Below are positions 1 to 6,976 of a stretch of 13,824 nucleotides of DNA, piece after piece. A program made the translations under genes and the position numbers. Position 1 is the stretch's first letter. The number at the start of each line of letters is the position of its first letter. Below the pieces are notes generated by a model. That model saw only the letters and a list, made by a program, of their open reading frames with translations. It ran no database searches and was not told the origin of the DNA. Source of the DNA: Eubacterium sp. (GTDB lineage: Bacteria > Bacillota > Clostridia > Lachnospirales > Lachnospiraceae); assembly GCA_017616955.1 (NCBI GenBank), contig JAFZXD010000097.1, positions 1 to 13,824 of the forward strand, written 5' to 3'.

Positions 1-46
1 GAGGTTCGTTTATCCTGAATAATCTTTTCTGAACAAGAGAATGATT

Positions 47-51
47 GGGAG
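47..51 (+). promoter_or_regulatory. ribosome binding site deciding the start of the ABC ATPase
   Basis: GGGAG lies 10 nt before the ATG at 62. The earlier in-frame ATG at 41 has only a weak purine run upstream. The protein from 62 also begins directly with the strand typical of these ATPases (MSYIELKNV), so 62 is preferred. Confidence 0.6.
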
Positions 52-61
52 CGATGATAAT

Positions 62-760
62 ATGTCGTATATTGAACTGAAAAATGTTGAAAAGGAATAC
101 CGTGGAGAAGTCAAAGTTCTGGCCGTCCATGATATGAGCTTTACGATTGAAGAAGGTGAGCTGGTTGCTATTCTCGGACAAAGCGGTGCGGGAAAGACAA
201 CTCTCCTTAACATGCTCGGAGGTATGGACAGTCCTACCGGTGGATCGATCGTTGTCGACGGTAAAGAGATATCCGGAATGAAGAACAGAGAACTGGTCAG
301 ATACAGAAGAAATGATATCGGTTTCATCTTCCAGTTCTATAATCTGGTTGCAAACCTTACCGCGGTAGAGAATGTTGAACTGGCATGCCAGCTTTGCAAG
401 GATGCATTTAATCCTGTTGATGTCATGTATGAGGTGGGACTTGGTGAGAGACTTAAGAATTTCCCAAGTCAGCTATCAGGTGGAGAGCAGCAGAGAGTTG
501 CGATCGCGAGAGCTATCGCAAAGAATCCGAAGATACTGCTTTGCGATGAACCGACAGGAGCACTTGATTCTGAAACAGGAAAGAAGATCATAGAGCTTCT
601 TTTACTGACATGCAGAAATCGAAATGTAACTACTATAATAGTTACTCATAATTCTGACATAGCAAAGATATGCGATAAGATCATAAAAGTGAAAAACGGA
701 ACTGTTGATAAGATTACTGTAAATGAATCTCCACTTAGTGTGGACGATATTGACTGGTAG
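62..760 (+). CDS. ABC transporter ATP-binding protein, LolD/MacB-like
   Basis: This is the cytoplasmic ATPase of an FtsX/MacB-type ABC system, expected to drive the permease encoded immediately downstream. All nucleotide-binding motifs are intact in the 232-residue product: Walker A GQSGAGKT at about 39-46, Q-loop glutamine near 91, signature LSGGEQQR near 138-145, Walker B ILLCDEP near 158-164 followed by the GALD D-loop, and the switch histidine near 196. The length is normal for a stand-alone LolD/MacB/YtrE-like subunit. It ends 3 nt before the permease start, which indicates one operon and probable translational coupling. An alternative start at 41 would add seven residues. The operon promoter is not recognisable in the few upstream bases. 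The substrate cannot be told from the sequence. Such pairs move lipids, lipoproteins, peptides or antibiotics, or act as mechanical transducers. Confidence 0.93.
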   Translation: MSYIELKNVEKEYRGEVKVLAVHDMSFTIEEGELVAILGQSGAGKTTLLNMLGGMDSPTGGSIVVDGKEISGMKNRELVRYRRNDIGFIFQFYNLVANLTAVENVELACQLCKDAFNPVDVMYEVGLGERLKNFPSQLSGGEQQRVAIARAIAKNPKILLCDEPTGALDSETGKKIIELLLLTCRNRNVTTIIVTHNSDIAKICDKIIKVKNGTVDKITVNESPLSVDDIDW

Positions 761-763
761 CTT

Positions 764-3706
764 ATGATAGTAAAAAATACACTGAAGAAAATAGGGAAAT
801 CATTCGGAAGATTTATATCACTTGTTGCTATAATTCTTATCGGAGTTGGATTTTATGCGGGCATCAGACAGTCAATGCCTGCTATTCGTGATGTCCAGAA
901 TCGTTTTACAAAGGACACAAATATGATGGATCTTCATGTTGTAAGTACGCTGGGACTTACTGATTCAGACGTGGAAGAACTATCGAAACTGCCTGATGTA
1001 GATATGGTTACGGGCGGATACTCGAAGTACGTTTACAGTGATGAAGATGTTATACGTGTTATGTCCATAGATCTGGATATAGATATATTTCAGATGAAGG
1101 ACGGCAAATATCCGACAGAAACTAATGAGTGTCTGGCGGATTATAGGAATTATAAAGTCGGAGATATAGTCAGGATAACCGAGCCTCTGAAAACGTCAGA
1201 TGACGATGACGAAGAAGATGATGAGGATGAGAATAAGGATGACATTAACTGTCATACTTATGTTGTTTCGGGTACTGTTGTATCTCCTATTTATATGGGA
1301 AATGACCTCGGCACGGTAAATCTTGGAAATGGTGAACTGAAGTCATATATCCTTGTTAAAGATGATTGTTTTGATTATGACACTTATACAGATGTCTATA
1401 TAACGATGGATAAGACTGAGGAAGATGTCCCTTATTCTGAATCTTATGATAAAAAACTGAAGAAGCTTAAAAAGTCAGTTGAGTCGATCAAATCAAAGAG
1501 ACAGAAAGCAAGAGAAGATGAACTCTTTGAAGAGGCTAAGAATAAGGCTTATGACAAGGTAGAAGAGAAACGTTCTGAGATAGAGTCGGATGTCCGTAAG
1601 GAAGTTGAGACTGAGGTCCGCAAGAAGATAAAAGAAGAGCAGGATGCTCAGAAGAGCAAACTGAGAGAACAGGCGAGTAAACTTGGAACTACATTTGAGA
1701 AGTTGATAGGTACTCTGTCGGATAAAGTTCAGAGTGCACTTTCACCTGTAACGGATGAGCAGGTTAAGAAGCTTGTTGATGAGCAGATGGATGATGCCAT
1801 GGAAGAGGCTATGGATACGGCTAGAAAAGAAGCTGTAGATAAGATAGATATTCCTGAGTGCAAGTGGATAATCCAGACAAGAAATGAAGTTGTTACTTCA
1901 TATAAGATCCTCGTGGATCAGTACCGCGAAGTTGAAAGTATAGCGGATATAATCCCTATATTCTTTATTGTGATAGTTATATTGATGACGTCAAATACAA
2001 TGTCGAGAATGATAGCTGAAGAGCGTCTTGAGATGGGTACATTTACCTCACTTGGATATTCGAATGTGGCTATCATCGGCGGCTATATGATCTATGTATT
2101 GGTTGCTACGATATTTGGAGCGGCCGGCGGATATTTTCTGGGAGTCAGGTTCCTGCCGGATTTTGTCTATGCATGTTTTCCTGTCTCACTGCCGGATATA
2201 TCATTTACATTCAGGCCTGTCATGTTCTGGAGCTGCATGGGTGTATCGTTCGTTGTTATGACTCTGGTAACGGTTGTCTCATGTTTGAAGGAACTTAAGT
2301 CTAAGCCGGCATATCTGATGAGACCGGTTCCGCCTAAGAGTGGTAGAACGCTTCTTTTGGAGCGGGCAGGATTCATATGGGATAAGATTACATTTTCCTG
2401 GAAGACAACTATCAGAAACATTGCAAGATACAGAGGCCGTGGCCTAATGACTGTCATCGGAGTAGGTGGATGTACGTTCCTGATGTTTATCGGATTTGCG
2501 ATAAGAGATTGTACAGGAACGGTTGGTGATAAGCAGTTTGATCAGGTGCTTCACTATGATGTTATGGCTGTTCTTGGGGAGGATGTGAAGTCATTTGATG
2601 GTATACCTCTAAAGAAGAATGAGCTTACCCGTGATGAGCTTGGTGATCTGTTGAAGGATCCGCTCATGTTCAGACAGGAAGTTATGAAGGTGGAGAATAA
2701 GGAAAATTACAGTCTGGATGTTTACCTTATTGTAGTTGATTCGGATGATCCGCTTTTTGACCGATATATGACACTTCGAGAGGCGAATCCAAGAGATGTT
2801 AAGGCTGAGCCGGTTGACGGTTCTGATATAGAAGAGGGTACGCCACTTGAGTTGAGTGACGATAAGGTCATCGTGACTCCGAGGATAGCATATAAAATGG
2901 ATGCGGGGATAGGCGCAAAGCTAAAGATGACAGATTCGGATAATGAAGAATACGAAGTGACTGTCGGTGGAGTTGCCGAGAACTATGTATCCAACTATAT
3001 CTATATGTCTGAGAAGCTATATAAGAAGATATTTGGACAGGATGTAAAGTATAACGCACTTGTTGCAGCAGATGGAACCGGCGGAGTTCAGAGAGCGAAG
3101 GACTCGGTTGAAGAATTGGGATTCTTTGAGAGTATCATAAATATTTATAAAAATGAAACAGCCGGATCTGATGAAGGTGAAAAAATACAGATAGCAAGTG
3201 ATGAAACAAGTGAACTGACTAAAAAACTCTACAAGGTTGAAAGTTTTGTAAGTGTTAATACAACTGATGTGGTCCTGAAAAGGGCAAATGAAGCCATAAA
3301 GGGACTGGATATGGTGGTCGTGATGCTGGTATGCATAGCTTCGCTGCTTGCATTTACTGTCCTGTATAACCTGAATGCGATAAACATCAGTGAGAGGACA
3401 AGAGAGATAGCGACACTTAAGGTGCTGGGTTTTACGCCGGTTGAAACAAATGATTACATTTACAGGGAATCAATAATAAACGGAATTCTGGGAATAGCCG
3501 CAGGTCTGTTGATATCACCTTATCTTCACGGAAGAGTAATGGATGTCATAAGTGTTGATACGCTGGTTTTCCTTAGAGAGGTAAAGACGCAGAGCTTTAC
3601 TTATGCAGCGGTCTTATCGATGATATTTCTTCTGATAATGCTGGTTGTGACATTTTTCAAACTTACAAAGATTGATATGATAGAGTCGCTTAAGAGCGTA
3701 GATTAA
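764..3706 (+). CDS. large ABC transporter permease with two FtsX/MacB domains and a coiled-coil extracytoplasmic region
   Basis: This is the membrane partner of the preceding ATPase. The 980-residue protein reads as two FtsX-type halves. Half 1 has a membrane helix near 17-33, a large extracytoplasmic segment (about 34-393) and helices near 394-412, 436-465 and 485-508. Half 2 has a helix near 560-580, a second external domain (about 581-846) and helices near 847-868, 903-918 and 946-966. The cytoplasmic coupling-type segment follows the first helix of each FtsX core: ERLEMGTFTSLGYS at 420-433 and ERTREIATLKVLGF at 877-890. The first external domain holds a highly acidic run (145-160, Asp/Glu plus Asn and Lys) and a charged heptad-like helix (about 226-305), probably a coiled coil. 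Only a weak ribosome site precedes the ATG, which fits coupling to the ATPase. No clear rho-independent terminator follows the stop. The family call is secure. The substrate is unknown. Confidence 0.88.
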   Translation: MIVKNTLKKIGKSFGRFISLVAIILIGVGFYAGIRQSMPAIRDVQNRFTKDTNMMDLHVVSTLGLTDSDVEELSKLPDVDMVTGGYSKYVYSDEDVIRVMSIDLDIDIFQMKDGKYPTETNECLADYRNYKVGDIVRITEPLKTSDDDDEEDDEDENKDDINCHTYVVSGTVVSPIYMGNDLGTVNLGNGELKSYILVKDDCFDYDTYTDVYITMDKTEEDVPYSESYDKKLKKLKKSVESIKSKRQKAREDELFEEAKNKAYDKVEEKRSEIESDVRKEVETEVRKKIKEEQDAQKSKLREQASKLGTTFEKLIGTLSDKVQSALSPVTDEQVKKLVDEQMDDAMEEAMDTARKEAVDKIDIPECKWIIQTRNEVVTSYKILVDQYREVESIADIIPIFFIVIVILMTSNTMSRMIAEERLEMGTFTSLGYSNVAIIGGYMIYVLVATIFGAAGGYFLGVRFLPDFVYACFPVSLPDISFTFRPVMFWSCMGVSFVVMTLVTVVSCLKELKSKPAYLMRPVPPKSGRTLLLERAGFIWDKITFSWKTTIRNIARYRGRGLMTVIGVGGCTFLMFIGFAIRDCTGTVGDKQFDQVLHYDVMAVLGEDVKSFDGIPLKKNELTRDELGDLLKDPLMFRQEVMKVENKENYSLDVYLIVVDSDDPLFDRYMTLREANPRDVKAEPVDGSDIEEGTPLELSDDKVIVTPRIAYKMDAGIGAKLKMTDSDNEEYEVTVGGVAENYVSNYIYMSEKLYKKIFGQDVKYNALVAADGTGGVQRAKDSVEELGFFESIINIYKNETAGSDEGEKIQIASDETSELTKKLYKVESFVSVNTTDVVLKRANEAIKGLDMVVVMLVCIASLLAFTVLYNLNAINISERTREIATLKVLGFTPVETNDYIYRESIINGILGIAAGLLISPYLHGRVMDVISVDTLVFLREVKTQSFTYAAVLSMIFLLIMLVVTFFKLTKIDMIESLKSVD

Positions 3707-3760
3707 ACAGTTTTTTGTGTGAATAGTTTGTGAATCGAAAAAATTTAGTTAACATAAGTG

Positions 3761-3789
3761 TTGCTAAATCGAACAAAAATAGGTATAAT
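3761..3789 (+). promoter_or_regulatory. sigma-A-type promoter for the SbcD/SbcC-like operon
   Basis: A TTGCTA -35 box at 3761-3766 is separated by exactly 17 nt from a perfect TATAAT -10 box at 3784-3789. Transcription would start near 3796, a dozen or so bases before the structured element, giving a leader of about 207 nt before the ATG at 4003. It may serve the downstream genes, a separate small RNA, or both. Confidence 0.75.
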
Positions 3790-3809
3790 ATGCTAGTTAT
3801 GGTATCGTT

Positions 3810-3944
3810 ACTATTCACAGTTAAGAGATAGCATTGTAAAACAACTGCTTGCATGTTGTTTTTGCAAGGGTATCTCTTAGTACCTGCGAAGCAGGTAACT
3901 CAAAAGGCACGATTAAGAGTGCGTATTGAGTTACTGTGAATAGT
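3810..3944 (+). repeat. compact four-way-junction inverted-repeat element (candidate structured leader RNA or MITE)
   Basis: The outer arms ACTATTCACAGT (3810-3821) and ACTGTGAATAGT (3933-3944) are perfect 12-bp inverted repeats. They enclose three hairpins. A: 3822-3830 pairs with 3871-3879 (9 bp perfect), extended inside by 3834-3845 with 3855-3867, with one bulge. B: 3881-3887 with 3891-3897 (7 bp, GAA loop). C: 3897-3903 with 3926-3932 (7 bp) plus 3907-3910 with 3919-3922. The stems tile the segment almost without unpaired bases; A3897 could pair in either B or C. It lies about 14 nt downstream of the likely transcription start. I recognise no named riboswitch or RNA family. A transposon-derived MITE is also possible, because the outer arms are flanked by TTA on both sides if the arm is taken to begin at 3811. 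The pairing is directly visible; the role is not. Confidence 0.72.
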
Positions 3945-4002
3945 TAGATTGATAGTTGAACAGAAAGTTCAATGAAAAGCTTTAGAAAAATAAGGTGACA
4001 AC

Positions 4003-5067
4003 ATGAAGTTTATTCATATTGCTGATGTTCATCTTTTCGCTACTCCTGATAAGGATTATGAGTGGGGCGAAAACAGAACTAAAGAGATTGAAGAGACATT
4101 TGAAAAAGTAATAGATGCTTGTAATGAGCGAGATATAGATCTTCTGCTTATAGCCGGTAATCTTTTCGACAGATCTCCATCAGTTGAAGATCTAAAGTAT
4201 GTCGACGATAAGCTGAACCGACTTGAGAAGACAAGAACAATCCTTCTTTCGGGATCGGATGATTATATCCCGATGGGACTTACAAGTTCGGCATATAAGT
4301 TTAAGTCGCGTACGGTTCTGCTTCCTTCGGGCAAGACGACGAATGCTTATTTGAAGGGAATCAACACCTGTGTTACAGGTTACAGCTATGCTAAACCGAC
4401 TTACACGGAAAGAGTTCTCGAACAGATAGATCCCGGACGTGAGAATGCGATAAACATCCTGATAGGTCATGGTGGAGATAAGCTTCACATGCCTTTCCGA
4501 AAAGAAGTTATTGCTGCTAAGGGATATGATTATGTCGCTATGGGATATATCAGAAAACCTGTACATATCCTCAAGAACCGTATGGCATACGCAGGTTCGC
4601 CTGAACCTCTTGGACCGGCTGAAACCGGTAGACACGGATATGTTTACGGAGAGATAACTGATGCCGGAACGAAGATTACGTGGTGTCCTATAGCAAGAAG
4701 AAATTATGTGGATATAAGCATTACGCTTAATCCTGACCTGTCTGCGGAAGAGATAACCAAGACAGTTGAGGAGAAGATGCTTAAGCTTGGAAATGAGAAT
4801 ATATATAAAATTGTTCTCAGAGGTTTCTCAAATAATAATGAGAAGATAGATTTTTCAAGAATTAAAAACAGATATAATATTCGAGAGATACTCAATATGA
4901 CTATCTCAAATGAAGATGAAAGAACACTTCGAATTGAGAACGAAACAAATATGATGGGAAGCTTCATTAGAGAAGTCAGAGAAAGCTATACACTTGATGA
5001 AACTATCAGGGACAAAGCACTCCGATATGGAATGGAAGCTCTCATTATGGCAGGAGAAGATAAATAA
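4003..5067 (+). CDS. SbcD/Mre11/YhaO-like metallophosphoesterase-fold protein with a degenerate active site
   Basis: The 354-residue protein has the order and spacing of the SbcD/YhaO nuclease family, which normally uses two metal ions to cut DNA ends alongside an SMC-like ATPase. Motif I is intact (ADVHL, D8 and H10). Motif II reads AGNLFD (residues 51-56), with the metal-binding Asp changed to N53. Motif III reads GSDD (84-87) where GNHD is expected. Motif IV keeps H156 in IGHGGD. Motif V reads GYIRKP (181-186) where GHIHKP is expected. The surrounding family text is preserved (AYAGSPEPL at 195-203), so these look like point replacements in an aligned frame. Five of the eight metal ligands known from Mre11 appear substituted, so nuclease activity is doubtful. 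AAGGTGA lies 4 nt before the ATG. The stop codon directly abuts the ATPase-like gene, so the two are expected to be cotranscribed and to act together. The fold call is firm; the inactivity is inference. Confidence 0.85.
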   Translation: MKFIHIADVHLFATPDKDYEWGENRTKEIEETFEKVIDACNERDIDLLLIAGNLFDRSPSVEDLKYVDDKLNRLEKTRTILLSGSDDYIPMGLTSSAYKFKSRTVLLPSGKTTNAYLKGINTCVTGYSYAKPTYTERVLEQIDPGRENAINILIGHGGDKLHMPFRKEVIAAKGYDYVAMGYIRKPVHILKNRMAYAGSPEPLGPAETGRHGYVYGEITDAGTKITWCPIARRNYVDISITLNPDLSAEEITKTVEEKMLKLGNENIYKIVLRGFSNNNEKIDFSRIKNRYNIREILNMTISNEDERTLRIENETNMMGSFIREVRESYTLDETIRDKALRYGMEALIMAGEDK

Positions 5068-6801
5068 ATGTACGTTACAAAGCTCTTGATAAGAGATTTT
5101 GGAAAATTTCATAACAGAAATATGGATTTTGCCCCGGGTATAAATATCGTTGTGGGAAATGAAGGAACCGGAAAGTCAACATTGCGTGATTTCCTTGTTG
5201 GGCTTATCTACGGTATTCCGAGAAGAGAAGGAATCACAAAGGTTCGTTCAAACTACGATCTTAGAAAACCTAAGGGACGTTCGGGTTATTCCGGAACGGC
5301 ATATATTAAGAGTGATGATAAGTCATATCTGGTTGAGAGAAACTTCCTCGCCGGCGCCAGAAAGGCTTCGGTTTTGGATGTTGCTTCCGGACGTGATGTC
5401 AGACTTAATAATGTGGATACTTTGAGTGGTACACTTTGTGAGACTGACAAAAACACTTATCTTGATACAAGATGTATAATAGAGGATGAGTCAAGCCGTG
5501 CCGATCTTCAGGAATATCTCATAAATATTACTTTGACAGGAACATCTAACATTAACAAGGATGAGGCTATAAAGTACCTTGAAAATGAAAAGAAATCTCA
5601 TGTTCCCAGACCTCTTATCAGACGACTTGATGAGCTTGATGAGAAACTGTCTGAGTATGAGACGGTTGATGATGAGATAGAAGTCGTTGAAGAAGAACTT
5701 AAGAGAATAAATGATGAATTCATGATGGAGGCTGAACGCCGTAAGAGAGAAGCTCGACAGATGGTTGAGAATGAAGACGGAACAGTTTCTTATAAAAATG
5801 ATAGTTCATTTGACGAAAAGATAGATATCCTAACCGAAAAGGATACAACTATCGGAGCCAGCAATAAAGCTGCCGATGCAGAAGAGGCTGCGGAGAAAGA
5901 ACGTAAGAAAAAAGAGAAAGACGGAATCAAGTTCACTGATCGTATTCCTGTTATTCTCGGAACCGGTGTTTTGGTTGTCCTTATAATCGCCGGAATAGTT
6001 ACGTTACTTCCTTTTGAACCTGTAATAAGATCGCTGTTCGTTATATTTACAGCATTGTTTGTTCTGTATACTATATTTGAAGGTTTCCGTATAAAAGGAT
6101 ACTTCAATTCGGACTCGAATGGTGAAGAGGTTCCGGATGAGGATGAGTTCCAGAGAGTCCTTGATGAACTTAAAGAAGAAGCGGCTCAGCAGGAACAGCT
6201 GGAATTCGATATGGAATTTGCAAAAGATTACCAGGAGCAGAAAGAGATACTGAACGATATGCTTGAAAAGCTTCTTGTAAGACGCGGGGAGAGAAATAAA
6301 CTTCGTCAGGAATTTGATCAGGTATTTAAGAAGAAGAGTGAACTTGAAGATGATATGAAAGCTATTGATTTTGCTATCAAAAAGATTAATGCTCTTGCAG
6401 AAAAGTATCGTGTAGATGCATTTAAGAATCTTCTTGGTCACGTATCAACATATATCGGAGCTCTGACATTGGGAGAATTCAGAGGACTTGCTTTCAATTC
6501 AGAAGGTGAAGTTGTGCTGAAGGGAGACTATAAAACAGTTCCTCTTTCCAGTCTTAGTCAGGATGATTCCAGAAAAGTTTATCTTGCAGTCAGACTCAGT
6601 ATCGTAAAGTTCCTTGCTAAAGAGAAGCTTCCGCTTATTATAGACGGTACTTCTTCTATAAAGACTGAGGAAGAGATAAAAGCTCTGGTAGACTCACTGG
6701 TATCAATGAATGAAGAGCAGATTATCATTCTTACGGCAAATGCGGGAATGAATCAGGTATTCAAGAATAAAGGGGTTAAGACGAATCTTATTACCCTATA
6801 A
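5068..6801 (+). CDS. YhaN/SbcC-like AAA ATPase-fold protein with central membrane hairpin and degenerate C-terminal motifs
   Basis: This is the partner of the preceding SbcD-like protein; its ATG follows that gene's TAA with no gap, and AGGAGA lies 10 nt upstream. The 577 residues begin with an SMC/SbcC-type head: a MYVTKLLIRDFGKF strand, then Walker A GNEGTGKST at 30-38. A charged helical region (about 184-235) follows, then two membrane helices (about 293-315 and 319-339), a second helical arm (about 360-445) and a C-terminal half-head. YhaN of Bacillus has the same plan, with membrane helices between the arms, but is much longer, so the arms here are short. The C-terminal motifs are eroded: the signature reads LSQDDSRKVYLAVRL (496-510) without the usual glycine; Walker B LPLIID (521-526) is followed by Gly instead of an acid; the expected D-loop acids are missing; and TANAG (556-560) stands where a Cys-His H-loop is usual. 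ATP binding may survive, but hydrolysis is doubtful. A terminator follows. Confidence 0.82.
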   Translation: MYVTKLLIRDFGKFHNRNMDFAPGINIVVGNEGTGKSTLRDFLVGLIYGIPRREGITKVRSNYDLRKPKGRSGYSGTAYIKSDDKSYLVERNFLAGARKASVLDVASGRDVRLNNVDTLSGTLCETDKNTYLDTRCIIEDESSRADLQEYLINITLTGTSNINKDEAIKYLENEKKSHVPRPLIRRLDELDEKLSEYETVDDEIEVVEEELKRINDEFMMEAERRKREARQMVENEDGTVSYKNDSSFDEKIDILTEKDTTIGASNKAADAEEAAEKERKKKEKDGIKFTDRIPVILGTGVLVVLIIAGIVTLLPFEPVIRSLFVIFTALFVLYTIFEGFRIKGYFNSDSNGEEVPDEDEFQRVLDELKEEAAQQEQLEFDMEFAKDYQEQKEILNDMLEKLLVRRGERNKLRQEFDQVFKKKSELEDDMKAIDFAIKKINALAEKYRVDAFKNLLGHVSTYIGALTLGEFRGLAFNSEGEVVLKGDYKTVPLSSLSQDDSRKVYLAVRLSIVKFLAKEKLPLIIDGTSSIKTEEEIKALVDSLVSMNEEQIIILTANAGMNQVFKNKGVKTNLITL

Positions 6802-6805
6802 GAAG

Positions 6806-6849
6806 AGAAGGTGGAATCGCAAGAAACGGTTTCACCTTTCCTGTTTTTT
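6806..6849 (+). terminator. rho-independent terminator of the SbcD/SbcC-like operon
   Basis: An 11-bp stem (6808-6818 with 6828-6838, including two G-U pairs) and a 9-nt loop begin 6 nt after the stop codon. A T-rich tail with six T at 6844-6849 follows. Confidence 0.75.
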
Positions 6850-6857
6850 GGGTTTAG

Positions 6858-6908
6858 GCAAGTAAGTTGGCAAGTGTAAGAGTATGTATGTTGCTTCAAC
6901 TTACTTGC
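6858..6908. repeat. 12-bp perfect inverted repeat upstream of folC
   Basis: GCAAGTAAGTTG (6858-6869) and CAACTTACTTGC (6897-6908) pair perfectly. GCAA (6870-6873) can extend the stem with TTGC (6891-6894) past a 2-nt bulge, leaving a 17-nt loop. It lies between the preceding terminator and folC and has no T-tract on the right, so it is not a standard terminator. It could be an operator, a 5' mRNA hairpin or part of a small RNA. I see no match to the tetrahydrofolate riboswitch. Confidence 0.6.
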
Positions 6909-6963
6909 TTTCTGCAACGGTAGTATTTGAATAAATTTAATATCGTGAAAATATAAATTGTAT

Positions 6964-6972
6964 GAGGAAAGG
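6964..6972 (+). promoter_or_regulatory. ribosome binding site deciding the folC start
   Basis: The purine run GAGGAAAGG precedes the ATG at 6977, with GAGG ending 9 nt before it. This run lies inside the coding part of the alternative ATG at 6962, which has no ribosome site of its own. Confidence 0.6.
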
Positions 6973-6976
6973 TGAG

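Larger units (their letters stand above)
3707..4002. other. 296-bp intergenic region: promoter, four-way inverted-repeat element and leader
   Basis: No protein gene is evident here. From left to right it holds a T-run without a hairpin after the permease stop (3711-3716), a lone copy of the 11-nt repeat arm TGTGAATAGTT (3718-3728), a strong promoter (3761-3789), the structured element (3810-3944), a small 6-bp hairpin (3956-3961 with 3967-3972, no T-tract) and the ribosome site AAGGTGA at 3992-3998 for the nuclease-like gene. Confidence 0.8.

Noticed and set aside
3711..3716. T6 run just after the permease stop, as a terminator
   Set aside because: No stable hairpin precedes it, so rho-independent termination is not supported.
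3790..3960. 6S RNA, SRP RNA or tmRNA
   Set aside because: 6S RNA is one long bulged hairpin, SRP RNA needs its GGAA-loop domain, and tmRNA needs a tRNA-like end with CCA. None fits the three-hairpin junction seen here.
3956..3972. 6-bp hairpin in the leader as a terminator or attenuator
   Set aside because: The stem is short and A-T rich and no T-tract follows.
4003..5067. Annotation as an active exonuclease SbcD
   Set aside because: Motifs II, III and V lack the expected metal ligands, so an activity-based name would mislead. Only the fold relationship is claimed.
6004..6441. 145-residue minus-strand open frame inside the YhaN-like gene
   Set aside because: It is a low-complexity shadow rich in Ile, Leu, Phe and Lys opposite a membrane and coiled-coil coding region, with no independent support.
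6858..6960. Tetrahydrofolate riboswitch upstream of folC
   Set aside because: A simple long hairpin is present, but neither the conserved core nor the pseudoknot arrangement of the THF riboswitch is recognisable.
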